The notes: a model not told the origin generated them from the letters alone. DNA of 64,000 bases from SKPS01 sp964469215 (GCA_964469215.1 CAYXYB010000014.1:1-64000); one strand, 5' to 3'; positions 16,597 to 25,570 are shown, counted from the first letter of the stretch. Numbers and translations are program-made.

Positions 16597-19119
16597 TCAG
16601 TTTCCTTTAATGCAACGGACAGACTTTCCGTATGCCCGGTTGTAGCTGACCATATTGGAATTGGAGTTGGTGAAGTAGAGGTTACGGGAGCTGACACTGC
16701 TTACCGTACTACTCCAATAGAAACCAAAGGTTCCAACGACATCGAGTGAGCCACTGCTATTGCTGCGGCGGCCCGCTACTGTCAACTTTAGCGGTGAAGC
16801 AAAAGCGCCTGATGAATTGTTGGTGATCCAACTCAAACGTTCATTGTTTAATTCTGCCTCCGAAGGCACCCTGTATCCGATGGGGCAGGGATTGTTTATC
16901 CCGTTTGTTCCTACCCATAAACTGTCGTTTTGCGGACTAAGCCAATCATATGGCGAATTGGGTGCTATGATGAAGTTTCCGTGACCAGGCTGGTTGGTTG
17001 AACTGAGTGTTGTGGTAGTGGCCGATGCTCTGCACTGGTGCCCGTCGGCAAAACGCCCCCACTGGTGGAGGTCACCGTAAGATGCGGTATCGACATAGCT
17101 TGAAGCAACCTGAGATGCACCCAGGTTTCGGTCCATCCATATCTTTCCGGTTATCGGATTGGTTACGTCAACTACAGCCGTGGGGTTGGAAGGGTTGCAA
17201 TGCACGTAGCCGGCAGGGTAGGTGCTGGGTGTTGAACCTGAGGTGGTAAAATTTACCTGATTCCCATATGCCGTTCCAACAATATTGGTCGCATAGGCCC
17301 TGACATAGTAGGTCGTATTGGATGAGAGACCTGTAAGATTTGATATGAAAATACCGGTGCCAATGCCATTGCTTGTTGTGTCGTCATTGATGGATGGATT
17401 AGGGCTGGTACTCCAGCATACCCCCCTTGCAGTCACCGCAGCACCACCATCGCTGGTAATGTTTCCGCCGGAAACGGCAGAGCTTTGGGTAATGGAACTG
17501 ATGGTATCTGTTGTTAATGTTGGGATTGTATAAGATGAGCCAGTACTATCATTAATGCAGCGGATAGCATACCCGGATGCCCGGGTTTCAATGACTGATA
17601 AGGCATTGAGGGAGAAGGAGAGTCCGCGTGAACTGGTACCATGAATCGTACTGCTCCAATAATTACCGAATACATTAACGGCGCTGAGCGAACCATTGCT
17701 GTAATCGCGGTAGCCTGTTACAGTCAATTTAAGCGGTGAGGAAAAGGCACCAGCAGCATCGTTACTGCCCCAACCCAACCGTTCTGCGTCGAATTCTGCA
17801 TCAGTAGGCAGACGGTAGCCTGTCGGACAAGGATTGTTTACTCCGTTAGCCCCCTGCCACAGGTTTGTGTTCTGGGGACTGCGCCAATCATTAGGTGAAC
17901 CTGTTGCCAGAATGAAGTTTCCATTCCCCGGTTGGTCGGTTGAACTGAGCGTGGTGGTGGTGGCAGAAGTTCTGCATTGGTGGCCGTCGGCAAAGCGGCC
18001 CCACTGAAATAGATCTCCGTAGGAACTGGTATCGGTAGAGCTGGCAGCCACCTGAAAAGCGCCCAGGTTGCGATTCATCCAGATCTTTCCGGTTAACGGG
18101 TTATGTACGTCAACAATGGCAGTGGGGTTGGAAGGGTTGCAATGCACATAGCCGGGAGGGTACATGCATACCTGGGTGGTGACTGTCAACGTCTGTGCTG
18201 TGCCCTGGCCTGTAATGTTGGATGGGATTACCACTATGACGCCGGCGGTCGTTCCTGCCGTTACTGTAATCTCATGGGTTCCCTGGCCCGAAGTGATGTT
18301 CCACCCGGTAGGGACGGTCCATGTATAGGTTGCCCCGGTCTGTTGAATGACACTGTAGAGCAACCCGGTTGCATTTTCACAAGGTATGGTGTCACCCTGG
18401 ATGGGTGAAGGTTGAGCAGGCAGTCCGATGAACTGAAAGGTATATGAAGAAGATGCCACAGGATTGTCAGCCAGCGTGTCGCTTACCTGTACACTTCCCG
18501 TAAGGGTGGCATATCCGGTAAACTGGAGCTGGTCACCCGGTACCCAGGAAAAACCTGATATGCTCAAACGAGACCCGGATAAAACGGAAATACTCCCGGA
18601 ATACACAATCCTGAAGGCGTCTCCGCCCCCGAGGCTGACCAGCTTTTGCACCTTTTTATGACGGGGTGTTTCTACCACCAGAAAATAGCACCTCTCATCG
18701 CCCGGATAAAGCATCAAGGTGTGCTCCCCCTCAGGAAGGGCTTGCTGATAAACGCCCACCTCGCTGCCCAGAAGGTTAAAAACACGAATCGTTACCTGAT
18801 CCCTTTCCGCCAGATAAAACCGTGTTGTGGTGCGGCCGGTGAAGGGATTGGGAAACGAAGGATACAGGATCAGGCCCTCATGTTGATTCCTGTCTGGTTC
18901 CGACACACCGATGCCGTGATCAAGTACCAGCAACGTATCGGGGTAATGCAACATGGTATCACCACCCTGGGTGAGGTTCTCAACCGCGATGCTGTCGAGC
19001 GGCTGGTGCAGGCCGTCTGTTTGGGCGGTAAAGGTTAACGAGATGGTGGTCTGAGACATCAGGCTGCCTGCCAGAACGAGCTGGATCAGGATGAGAAGAG
19101 AGAATCGGTTTGACTTCAT
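16597..19119 (-). CDS. Secreted protein with two FISUMP domains and an internal sorting-like domain
   Basis: This 840-aa protein starts with a signal peptide (about 1-22). Residues about 83-165 hold a segment that looks like a T9SS type A sorting or FlgD-like beta domain (YPSFPNPFTG, then VTIRVFNLLGSEV), unusually placed near the N-terminus. A PKD/Ig-like domain follows (about 245-325). Two Fibrobacter succinogenes major paralogous (FISUMP) domains lie at about 330-525 and 640-838, both with YVHCNPSNPTA, GKIWM(N/D)RNLGA, NPCP(T/I)GYR and NYWSST-like motifs. An FN3-like domain (GVCWST...TYYVRAYATN) links them. The domain repeat is strong at protein and DNA level. The role is probably surface or extracellular, with no known activity. 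A TACCTTTG box lies 26 bp upstream. The gene sits between two halves of a decayed group II intron RT, which suggests insertion or rearrangement. Confidence 0.88.
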   Translation of the reverse strand: MKSNRFSLLILIQLVLAGSLMSQTTISLTFTAQTDGLHQPLDSIAVENLTQGGDTMLHYPDTLLVLDHGIGVSEPDRNQHEGLILYPSFPNPFTGRTTTRFYLAERDQVTIRVFNLLGSEVGVYQQALPEGEHTLMLYPGDERCYFLVVETPRHKKVQKLVSLGGGDAFRIVYSGSISVLSGSRLSISGFSWVPGDQLQFTGYATLTGSVQVSDTLADNPVASSSYTFQFIGLPAQPSPIQGDTIPCENATGLLYSVIQQTGATYTWTVPTGWNITSGQGTHEITVTAGTTAGVIVVIPSNITGQGTAQTLTVTTQVCMYPPGYVHCNPSNPTAIVDVHNPLTGKIWMNRNLGAFQVAASSTDTSSYGDLFQWGRFADGHQCRTSATTTTLSSTDQPGNGNFILATGSPNDWRSPQNTNLWQGANGVNNPCPTGYRLPTDAEFDAERLGWGSNDAAGAFSSPLKLTVTGYRDYSNGSLSAVNVFGNYWSSTIHGTSSRGLSFSLNALSVIETRASGYAIRCINDSTGSSYTIPTLTTDTISSITQSSAVSGGNITSDGGAAVTARGVCWSTSPNPSINDDTTSNGIGTGIFISNLTGLSSNTTYYVRAYATNIVGTAYGNQVNFTTSGSTPSTYPAGYVHCNPSNPTAVVDVTNPITGKIWMDRNLGASQVASSYVDTASYGDLHQWGRFADGHQCRASATTTTLSSTNQPGHGNFIIAPNSPYDWLSPQNDSLWVGTNGINNPCPIGYRVPSEAELNNERLSWITNNSSGAFASPLKLTVAGRRSNSSGSLDVVGTFGFYWSSTVSSVSSRNLYFTNSNSNMVSYNRAYGKSVRCIKGN

Positions 19120-19144
19120 GGCAAAGATTGATTAAGATGGTGGC

Positions 19145-19152
19145 CAAAGGTA
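19145..19152 (-). promoter_or_regulatory. Bacteroidota-type -7 box for the FISUMP gene
   Basis: On the minus strand the sequence reads TACCTTTG, an exact match to the Bacteroidota TAnnTTTG -7 consensus. It ends 26 bp before the FISUMP start codon. I see no clear -33 TTG. Confidence 0.55.
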
Positions 19153-19317
19153 AGCCTTTTTTGATTCTTTATACTTTTGTAGGGTTACAGATACGAATGA
19201 ATTAAAAAAAGTCAAGAAAAATGTTTAGTCAGGCAGAACTTTTTGCGAAAGCCTTGCTAACTGAAAAATCGTGTTTTGAGGACAACCTACCATGTCTATT
19301 GCCTATAACGTCAAGTA

Positions 19318-19690
19318 GATAAAGGTATTTGTTGGTAAGTAGTGGTGTTATACCGCCCCCCAGTGGTGTACCCTTTTTATTTTTATTCCCATTCTTATAT
19401 TGATTTCATTCCTTCACCTGTGCCTTCAACCATTTGTTTATCAGCTTCAACATCCGGGGGTCGCATATACGCTGCTTCAGTGCTATTTGAAGCTTATCAT
19501 GTGGAATTGTATCAAAATAGGCACTCAGGTCTGCCTCATATAATTCTGTCTTGCCCTCTCTGAGGTTTGTTTTGATTGCCGTTACCGCGTCTTTTACACT
19601 GCATCCCGATCTATATCCGTATGAACTCTCCTATAAGTCTGCCTCAAATACCGGTGTAAAGTTCATTTATAATAAACGCACGCTTCGTTG
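19318..19690 (-). pseudogene. Group II intron reverse transcriptase, decayed N-terminal/palm fragment
   Basis: Read on the minus strand, one frame gives FTPVFEADL, stop, ESSYGYRSGCSVKDAVTAIK, then ELYEADLSAYFDTIPHDKL, then RMLKLINKWLKAQVKE, stop, and finally KKGTPLGGGITPLLTNKYL. These are RT motifs of group II intron maturases (typical EPIFEADF, SYGFRPGRSA, DLSAYFDTIPH, KGTPQGGVISPLLANIYL). In-frame stops within the fragment (TAG and TGA, plus a TAA just before MNFTPVFEADL) and the GGG replacing GGV show decay. Similarity ends at LYLLD near 19318, just before the YADD catalytic box would occur. The downstream half lies 3.2 kb away at 15875-16120 on the same strand. Confidence 0.85.
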
Positions 19691-19920
19691 CACACCGGAA
19701 AGGCACTGAAATCATTTTATCATGGGATAAGCATATTTATTAATAGCCTTATTTGTTGGCTATTACATTTTACCAAAAACTTATTGGTCTTGAATTCAGC
19801 AGTTAAGTTTTCAATTGATGAAATAGTCAGCGTTTAGTTTGACTAACTTTTCTGTGTACCCTCATTGTTGAAATTTTTTTTAAAACTAAGTTCAGGAAAC
19901 AGGTGTAACCTGTTCAATTA
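19691..19920. other. Intergenic AT-rich spacer
   Basis: Between the RT remnant and the transketolase promoter I see no coding frame, RNA gene or clear repeat. It may contain further unrecognisable intron or RT sequence. Confidence 0.35.
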
Positions 19921-19923
19921 AAC

Positions 19924-19931
19924 TATATTTG
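19924..19931 (+). promoter_or_regulatory. -7 box of the transketolase operon
   Basis: TATATTTG matches TAnnTTTG exactly and lies 70 bp upstream of the transketolase N-terminal subunit start. It would drive the run of plus-strand genes that follows. Confidence 0.5.
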
Positions 19932-20000
19932 CTACTGTTCCTTAACTAGCAGGATAAACAGCAAAATTCAATTATTAACCCTAAATATCATATACAAAAA

Positions 20001-20846
20001 ATGGCCGATAAAGAAGAACTGATAAAGCTTTCGACTCAGGTCAGAAGGGATATATTGAGGATGGTTCATGGTGCTTCATCAGGGCATCCGGGTGGCTCAC
20101 TGGGTTGTGCCGACTTTTTTGTCACACTATACTTTGATGTAATGAAACCGGATCCTAACGGTTTTACCCTGGAGGGAGACGGGGAGCACCTGTTTGTGTT
20201 ATCGAACGGGCATATTTCACCGGTATGGTACAGCACCCTCGCACGCTACGGATATTTCCCCATCTCGGAGCTTAACACATTCCGAAATCTGAATTCACGG
20301 CTTCAGGGCCACCCCACAACTGCCGAGGGGCTTCCGGGAATACGCATGTCAAGTGGTTCACTGGGGCAGGGACTGTCGGTAGCAGTCGGAATGGCAGAAG
20401 GTAAAAAGCTCAAAGGTGACGGCAAACTTGTTTTCTGCCTTATGGGTGATGGTGAACTTCAGGAGGGGCAGATCTGGGAGGCAGCAATGTATGCTTCTGC
20501 TAAAAATATCGACAATATCATAGCTACTGTTGATCACAACGGGAAACAAATTGATGGTTCCACTGATGATGTGCTTTCTCTTGGTGACCTGGCAGGCAAA
20601 TGGACATCGTTCGGATGGCTGGTTGAAGAGTGTAACGGCAACAATATGGAAGAGATAACGGATACACTCAGAAGGTGCACTACCCTTACCGGCAAAAGGA
20701 AGCCTGTATGCATTCTGATGCACACCGAAATGGGTTTTGGTGTTGACTTCATGATGGGTTCTCACAAGTGGCATGGTGTAGCTCCGAATGACAACCAGTT
20801 GGCAACAGCACTGGAACAGCTTGAAGAAACTATCGGCGATTACTGA
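20001..20846 (+). CDS. Transketolase, N-terminal (TPP-binding) subunit
   Basis: At 281 aa this is the first half of a split transketolase. The whole enzyme transfers two-carbon ketol groups between sugar phosphates in the non-oxidative pentose phosphate pathway. Visible motifs are HGASSGHPGGS (residues 23-33, with the conserved His29), GSLGQGLSVAVGMA, and the thiamine diphosphate signature GDGELQEGQ (from 149) followed by DHN. The matching pyrimidine-binding subunit is at 22359-23315, after an unrelated VWA gene. The start at 20001 fits family N-termini and follows a TATATTTG box. The split form is common in Bacteroidota and archaea. Function is certain at family level; activity needs both subunits. 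Confidence 0.95.
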   Translation: MADKEELIKLSTQVRRDILRMVHGASSGHPGGSLGCADFFVTLYFDVMKPDPNGFTLEGDGEHLFVLSNGHISPVWYSTLARYGYFPISELNTFRNLNSRLQGHPTTAEGLPGIRMSSGSLGQGLSVAVGMAEGKKLKGDGKLVFCLMGDGELQEGQIWEAAMYASAKNIDNIIATVDHNGKQIDGSTDDVLSLGDLAGKWTSFGWLVEECNGNNMEEITDTLRRCTTLTGKRKPVCILMHTEMGFGVDFMMGSHKWHGVAPNDNQLATALEQLEETIGDY

Positions 20847-20918
20847 TATAGGCTGATAAAGTTTACGGTGAAACAACTTTGGTCGTTTGTACGTATTATA
20901 GCCCTGAAAAATAAACAG

Positions 20919-22307
20919 ATGAGGATTATTTCCGTTTTATTGCTGTATCTAACTTTAATACTTATCCCTGCCGTATTTTACGGGCAGCAGGGTGGACGTA
21001 ATACCCAGCCGGAACCGGAAAACCGTGTACTCTTTATTTTTGATGCATCAAATTCGATGTACGGCCTTTGGCAGAGTGACCGCAAGATCAATATAGCCAA
21101 AAGTTTGCTGTCAGAACTGCTCGATAGCCTTAGTAAAACCCCCAATGTTCAGTTTGCATTAAGGATTTATGGCCATCAGAGTGGTTTCCCTCCACAGGAT
21201 TGTGATGATACAAAACTGGAAATACCTTTTGGACCTTCAAATACTGACAGGATCAAGCGTAAACTGAACGCCATTGTTCCCAAGGGAACAACCCCCATAG
21301 CAAGGTCTTTGGAATTGTGTGTAAATGATTTTCCACCGTGCAGCAATTGCAGAAACATTGTGGTTCTTATTACCGATGGCATTGAAGAGTGCAGCGGTGA
21401 CCCGTGTGCTGTTTCCAGAAGTTTACAGCAACAGGGTGTCATCCTGAGGCCTTTTGTGATTGGTGTGGGAAGAGATTTCAGTGCCGATTTTGAATGTGTG
21501 GGCCAATACTTCGACGCTACCAGTGAAAGGGCATTCCGTACAGCTCTTAATGTTGTAATTGCCCAGGCTTTGAATACAACTACGATGCAGGTAAACCTTC
21601 TGGATAAAAACGAAAAAGCTACCGAAACCAATGTGAACATGACTTTCTATGATCAACATACCAGGCAGATCAAATATAATTTTGTTCACACTTTAAACGC
21701 CAGAGGAGTGCCCGATACCCTGGTGGTTGATCCTATGACGATGTATCAGATCGTTGTACACACAATTCCCCCGGTAAAAATGGACAGTGTAAGGCTTACA
21801 CCGGGAAAGCATACAACAGTGGGGATCGATGCCCCGCAGGGTTCACTTGCCCTTAAGGTTGGAGGAGCAGACCATCTGTACAAAGATCTTATGTGTATTG
21901 TCAGGCAAAAAGGATCTTCTTCCACTCTTCACGTTCAGAAATTCAGGGAAACGGAGAGATATATAATTGGAAAATACCAACTTGAGATACTTACTCTGCC
22001 CCGTATAATAATTGATGATGTAGAAATAAGCCAAAGTAAAACCACTGATGTAATTATACCTGTACCTGGTATAGCAGTCATTTCACTTCCATCAAAAGGT
22101 TACTGCTCCTTATATATAGATTATGGAAACAAGCTCGAATGGGTAATAAACCTTAACGACAACAGCCAGCAGGAGAGTCTTGTGCTGCAACCCGGCAATT
22201 ACCGTATTGTTTTCCGAAGCAGGTTTGCCACACGATCGTTCCAGACCATTGAACACAGTTTTCAACTCAAATCGGGTGAAACCCAAAGGATATCTATCAG
22301 AAATTAA
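20919..22307 (+). CDS. Secreted/periplasmic von Willebrand factor A domain protein
   Basis: I place the start at the ATG at 20919 rather than a GTG 17 codons upstream, because the signal peptide (MRIISVLLLY..., cleavage near FYGQ-Q) begins there; this gives 462 aa. A VWA domain spans about residues 36-215. It has an intact metal-ion-dependent adhesion site: DASNS (42-46), the TTPIARS threonine segment and ITDGIEEC. Several Cys pairs (CDD, CSNC, CSGDPC) suggest disulfides, consistent with a periplasmic or surface place. The C-terminal 230 residues are beta-rich domains that I do not recognise, with no T9SS tail. The gene lies 72 bp after one transketolase half and 51 bp before the other, so it is probably co-transcribed with them. 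Binding partner unknown. Confidence 0.85.
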   Translation: MRIISVLLLYLTLILIPAVFYGQQGGRNTQPEPENRVLFIFDASNSMYGLWQSDRKINIAKSLLSELLDSLSKTPNVQFALRIYGHQSGFPPQDCDDTKLEIPFGPSNTDRIKRKLNAIVPKGTTPIARSLELCVNDFPPCSNCRNIVVLITDGIEECSGDPCAVSRSLQQQGVILRPFVIGVGRDFSADFECVGQYFDATSERAFRTALNVVIAQALNTTTMQVNLLDKNEKATETNVNMTFYDQHTRQIKYNFVHTLNARGVPDTLVVDPMTMYQIVVHTIPPVKMDSVRLTPGKHTTVGIDAPQGSLALKVGGADHLYKDLMCIVRQKGSSSTLHVQKFRETERYIIGKYQLEILTLPRIIIDDVEISQSKTTDVIIPVPGIAVISLPSKGYCSLYIDYGNKLEWVINLNDNSQQESLVLQPGNYRIVFRSRFATRSFQTIEHSFQLKSGETQRISIRN

Positions 22308-22358
22308 AGAATACAGTCATCAGAATACACTAATTACTTACGGATAAAACCTTTATAT

Positions 22359-23315
22359 ATGCAGAAATATACTTTTAATGAAAAACGGGATACGAGGAGT
22401 GGTTTTGGTGCTGCCCTTCTTGAGCTTGGAGACGAGAACCCCCAGGTAGTGGCATTATGTGCTGATCTGACCGGTTCGCTGAAAATGGATGCTTTTGCTG
22501 CAAAGTACCCTGATCGATTCTTTCAAACCGGTATTGCTGAAGCCAATATGATAGGGATTGCTGCGGGCATGGCAACCACAGGCCTGATCCCATTCACCGG
22601 CACCTTTGCCAATTTCTCAACAGGCAGGGTTTATGACCAGATACGGCAATCGGTAGCTTATTCGAACAAGAATGTGAAAATTTGCGCTTCCCATGCCGGC
22701 ATCACCCTGGGAGAAGATGGAGCAACCCATCAGATCCTGGAGGATATCGGGTTAATGAAAATGTTGCCGGGAATGACGGTTATTAATACTTGCGATTATA
22801 ATCAGACAAAAGCGGCAACAAAAGCAATAGCAGGCTTTACCGGGCCTGTGTACCTTAGATTCGGGCGCCCTGCCGTACCCAACTTCACCCCCGCCGACCA
22901 GCAATTTACCATCGGAAAAGCTCTCCTGCTTCAGAAAGGCGCTGATGTGTCGGTTTTTGCAACCGGCCATCTTGTATGGGAGGCACTGGAAGCTTGTGAG
23001 ATGCTTGCTTCCGAAGGAATAAACGCCGAAATAATAAATATTCATACAATTAAACCTTTGGACTCTGATGCAGTCATAAGGTCTGTTGCTTCCACCCGCT
23101 GTGCAGTAGTCGCAGAAGAACACCTGAAAAACGGTGGCCTGGGTGACAGCATCAGTCAGCTTTTGGCTGCAAAACTACCAGCTCCGGTGGAGTTTGTAGC
23201 CGTGGACGATAAATTTGGTGAAAGCGGTAAACCAGATGAACTTATGGTAAAATACGGCCTCACCGCAATTGATATCTATAAGGCCGCGCTGCAGTCTGTT
23301 CAAAGAAAAAACTGA
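22359..23315 (+). CDS. Transketolase, C-terminal (pyrimidine-binding) subunit
   Basis: This 318-aa protein is the second half of transketolase. It carries the PYR domain with GIAEANMIGIAAGMA, where Glu61 is the expected catalytic residue that activates the TPP aminopyrimidine. ASHAGITLGEDGATHQ and LRFGRPAVP follow. The C-terminal domain holds the VAEEHLKNGGLGDS motif. It pairs with the TPP subunit encoded at 20001-20846. An alternative family is 1-deoxy-xylulose-5-phosphate synthase, but the length, the split form and the partner gene argue for transketolase. The ECF sigma gene follows 30 bp downstream on the same strand. Confidence 0.95.
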   Translation: MQKYTFNEKRDTRSGFGAALLELGDENPQVVALCADLTGSLKMDAFAAKYPDRFFQTGIAEANMIGIAAGMATTGLIPFTGTFANFSTGRVYDQIRQSVAYSNKNVKICASHAGITLGEDGATHQILEDIGLMKMLPGMTVINTCDYNQTKAATKAIAGFTGPVYLRFGRPAVPNFTPADQQFTIGKALLLQKGADVSVFATGHLVWEALEACEMLASEGINAEIINIHTIKPLDSDAVIRSVASTRCAVVAEEHLKNGGLGDSISQLLAAKLPAPVEFVAVDDKFGESGKPDELMVKYGLTAIDIYKAALQSVQRKN

Positions 23316-23345
23316 CTGCACCCCGGACAGGCAACGGATGTGTGA

Positions 23346-23897
23346 ATGAACCAGAGGTATACCGATCAAGAACTACTTGACCTCTTCAAGGATGAAAATA
23401 CCCGTAGAAGAGCCTTTTCATTGCTGATGAAACAATATCAGCAAAGAATTTACTGGGTGATCAGACGCATGGTTATTGACCATGATGATGCTGATGATGT
23501 AGTCCAGAATACTTTTATAAAGGTGTGGAAAGGTCTCCCCTTCTTCAGGGAGGACGCCAAACTTTTCTCCTGGATTTACAGAATTGCCTATAATGAAACA
23601 GTTTCATTCCTGAAATCAAAAAAACGTGACCTGGGCCTTTCGGCAAATGCTTTCTGTGATCATCTGGAAAATATCGTTGATGACAATAAATCAATTAACT
23701 GTGAGGAACTTGAAGTAAAGCTGCAAAAAGCTATTCTTGATCTGCCAAAAAAACAACAGATGGTATTCCATCTCAGATATTATGATGAGATGCCCTATGA
23801 AGAGATGTCTGAAGTTTTGGGAACCTCAGTGGGTTCTTTAAAAGCATCATTTCATATCGCTGTAAAAAAAATTGAAAAAATTATGCTTGATGATTAA
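23346..23897 (+). CDS. ECF-type RNA polymerase sigma factor
   Basis: At 183 aa the protein has the standard ECF layout. Region 2 lies at about residues 22-85, with DDADDVVQNTFIKVWKGL and SWIYRIAYNETVSFLKSKKR. Region 4 lies at about 122-175, with LPKKQQMVFHLRYYDEMPYEEM and a helix-turn-helix ending SLKASFHIAVKKIEK. It directs RNA polymerase to a specific promoter set, probably in response to an envelope signal. The gene just downstream (41 bp) encodes a one-pass membrane protein whose N-terminus resembles anti-sigma proteins found next to such sigma genes in Bacteroidota, so the two probably form a regulatory pair. The regulon is unknown. Confidence 0.93.
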   Translation: MNQRYTDQELLDLFKDENTRRRAFSLLMKQYQQRIYWVIRRMVIDHDDADDVVQNTFIKVWKGLPFFREDAKLFSWIYRIAYNETVSFLKSKKRDLGLSANAFCDHLENIVDDNKSINCEELEVKLQKAILDLPKKQQMVFHLRYYDEMPYEEMSEVLGTSVGSLKASFHIAVKKIEKIMLDD

Positions 23898-23937
23898 ACC
23901 TTTGGCAAGTAATGGAATCTAATGGTCGGTATTTAAT

Positions 23938-25515
23938 ATGGCAATGGATATCAATAGCAACATAAACAACAGCAATGAGGAATTACCCGAAATCCTGAAA
24001 AAGACAGGCAGGGATATCCCTTACTCTGTACCCGAAGGCTATTTCGAGTCTCTTACCGACAGGGTTATAGAAGCTGTTGAAAAACAGCCGATAGTGCACA
24101 CACGCACTCCTGTTTTTTCTATATTCAACAGTCGATTGAGGACAATAGCAGCTTCGGTCGCCGTACTACTTTTTGCAGGAATTACTTATGCACTGATTAC
24201 TGAAATAATAATTCCTGCATTGGAGAATAAACAACCGGTCAAGACTGAAGATACTGAAATACAGAAAAATCAGCCAGCAGCAGAAATTTCACCCGATGAT
24301 TCAGATCAAATCGCCAAAACTGCTGACACCGATAATCCCTCCGCATTCAAATTGCGCCCTTCAAATATCTCACCCATTGGTGGTAATACAGTTAATCCGG
24401 ATGGTTCACCTGTTAAACCAAAAGTGATCACACCACGTGGAGACCTTTCTGCACCTGTAACACCTTCATCAACAACCCCCATTTGGCCTCAAACACATAG
24501 TCAGGCCAATACAAACCAGGGGGTGGCAGGTACAATACCATCAGGTAATAAGCTGCCTCAGGGATCCACTGTTCCTTTATTTGCTGATACCACTGTTTGC
24601 AGGGGGACAATACTTACATATTCTGTAAAAGAGGATCCCCGTACTCATAATTTCGCATGGTTTATCAATGGTTCTGAAATAAAAGATCATAATTCAGGGT
24701 CAATGAACCTCAACACTGCTCAGTTCAACTATGGAACCCAAAGATTAAGTATTATAGTCTCTGACAAAAACAGCAGGAATGTTGCAAAAGTTTACAACGC
24801 TGCCATTGTAGTTGCAGAATCACCTGTTATAACTTCAGACCGTAATGTATGTGGATATGATAAGGTTAGGATAACCACCGGGAAAACAAATCCCAACTGG
24901 GATTATCAGTGGTCTACAGGAGATCGTACCGCAGATGTGTTTGTTAGCGGCAGTGGAAAATACTGGGTTACTGTTCGCATTAAGGGTGGCAACTGTTCTG
25001 TAACCGACACATTTGAGGTTAAGGTACTGCAAAAGCCCTCTTTTGAGTACTTATCAAACCGCACCATTTGTGCAAATGAAAAGGTTACCCTGGAGGTTAA
25101 AAACCCACTTGATCAATATGAAATCACCTGGTTCCCGGGAAAGCTCAGAAGTAACCATTACGATTTTGTACAGAATAAGCCGGGAGTATATAAGATCAGG
25201 GTTGATATCAATGCCTGTAACAATATTCCAAAAGAGGTTGTAATAAAGGTTAATGATTGCAACATAATAATTCCAAACGTTTTCACCCCAAATAGTGATG
25301 GCCGGAATGATTATTTCCTTATCCGTGGCCTGGAGAATTACTCTGATTCAAGATTGGTAGTTACCAACAGAAACGGCCAGGTGGTTTATGAAAACAACGA
25401 TTACCGCAATGAATGGGACGGAGAATATAATCCCGATGGTACCTATTTCTATGTTTTATACCCGGGTGGAAGTTCAGAAAATGCACGCAAAGGCACAATA
25501 ACCATAAAACGGTAA
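23938..25515 (+). CDS. Membrane-anchored protein: anti-sigma-like N-terminus fused to CHU_C gliding-associated domain
   Basis: The 525-aa protein has no N-terminal signal peptide. Residues 1-65 contain the motif IPYSVPEGYFESLTDRVIEA, similar to a conserved segment in cytoplasmic parts of Bacteroidota anti-sigma-like proteins. One transmembrane helix follows at about 69-91, predicting N-in/C-out. A Pro/Thr/Ser-rich linker spans about 95-215. Ig/PKD-like modules with paired Cys (CRG, CGYD, CSVTD, CANEK) run to about 440. The last 85 residues form a CHU_C domain (PNVFTPNSDGRNDYF...NEWDGEYNPDGTYFYVLYP), a type B T9SS-associated signature. It follows an ECF sigma gene. I infer a sensor that links the envelope to the sigma factor, but a surface structural protein is also possible. 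A second possible start is ATG 23944. Confidence 0.85.
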   Translation: MAMDINSNINNSNEELPEILKKTGRDIPYSVPEGYFESLTDRVIEAVEKQPIVHTRTPVFSIFNSRLRTIAASVAVLLFAGITYALITEIIIPALENKQPVKTEDTEIQKNQPAAEISPDDSDQIAKTADTDNPSAFKLRPSNISPIGGNTVNPDGSPVKPKVITPRGDLSAPVTPSSTTPIWPQTHSQANTNQGVAGTIPSGNKLPQGSTVPLFADTTVCRGTILTYSVKEDPRTHNFAWFINGSEIKDHNSGSMNLNTAQFNYGTQRLSIIVSDKNSRNVAKVYNAAIVVAESPVITSDRNVCGYDKVRITTGKTNPNWDYQWSTGDRTADVFVSGSGKYWVTVRIKGGNCSVTDTFEVKVLQKPSFEYLSNRTICANEKVTLEVKNPLDQYEITWFPGKLRSNHYDFVQNKPGVYKIRVDINACNNIPKEVVIKVNDCNIIIPNVFTPNSDGRNDYFLIRGLENYSDSRLVVTNRNGQVVYENNDYRNEWDGEYNPDGTYFYVLYPGGSSENARKGTITIKR

Positions 25516-25538
25516 CAGCTCCCTTTCCCTTTTATTTG

Positions 25539-25546
25539 TAATTTCG
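25539..25546 (+). promoter_or_regulatory. Possible -7 box upstream of pnuC
   Basis: TAATTTCG differs from TAnnTTTG at one base and ends 24 bp before the pnuC start. No thiamine or NAD-type riboswitch fits in the 55-bp spacer. Confidence 0.3.
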
Positions 25547-25570
25547 CATCCCCATAAGGTCACTTCACCT

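Noticed and set aside
19170..19180. A TACTTTTG box on the plus strand near 19.17 kb
   Set aside because: No plus-strand gene follows, so it is probably a chance match.
25516..25570. A riboswitch upstream of pnuC
   Set aside because: The 55-bp spacer is too short for a known TPP or NAD-type riboswitch, and I see no conserved element.
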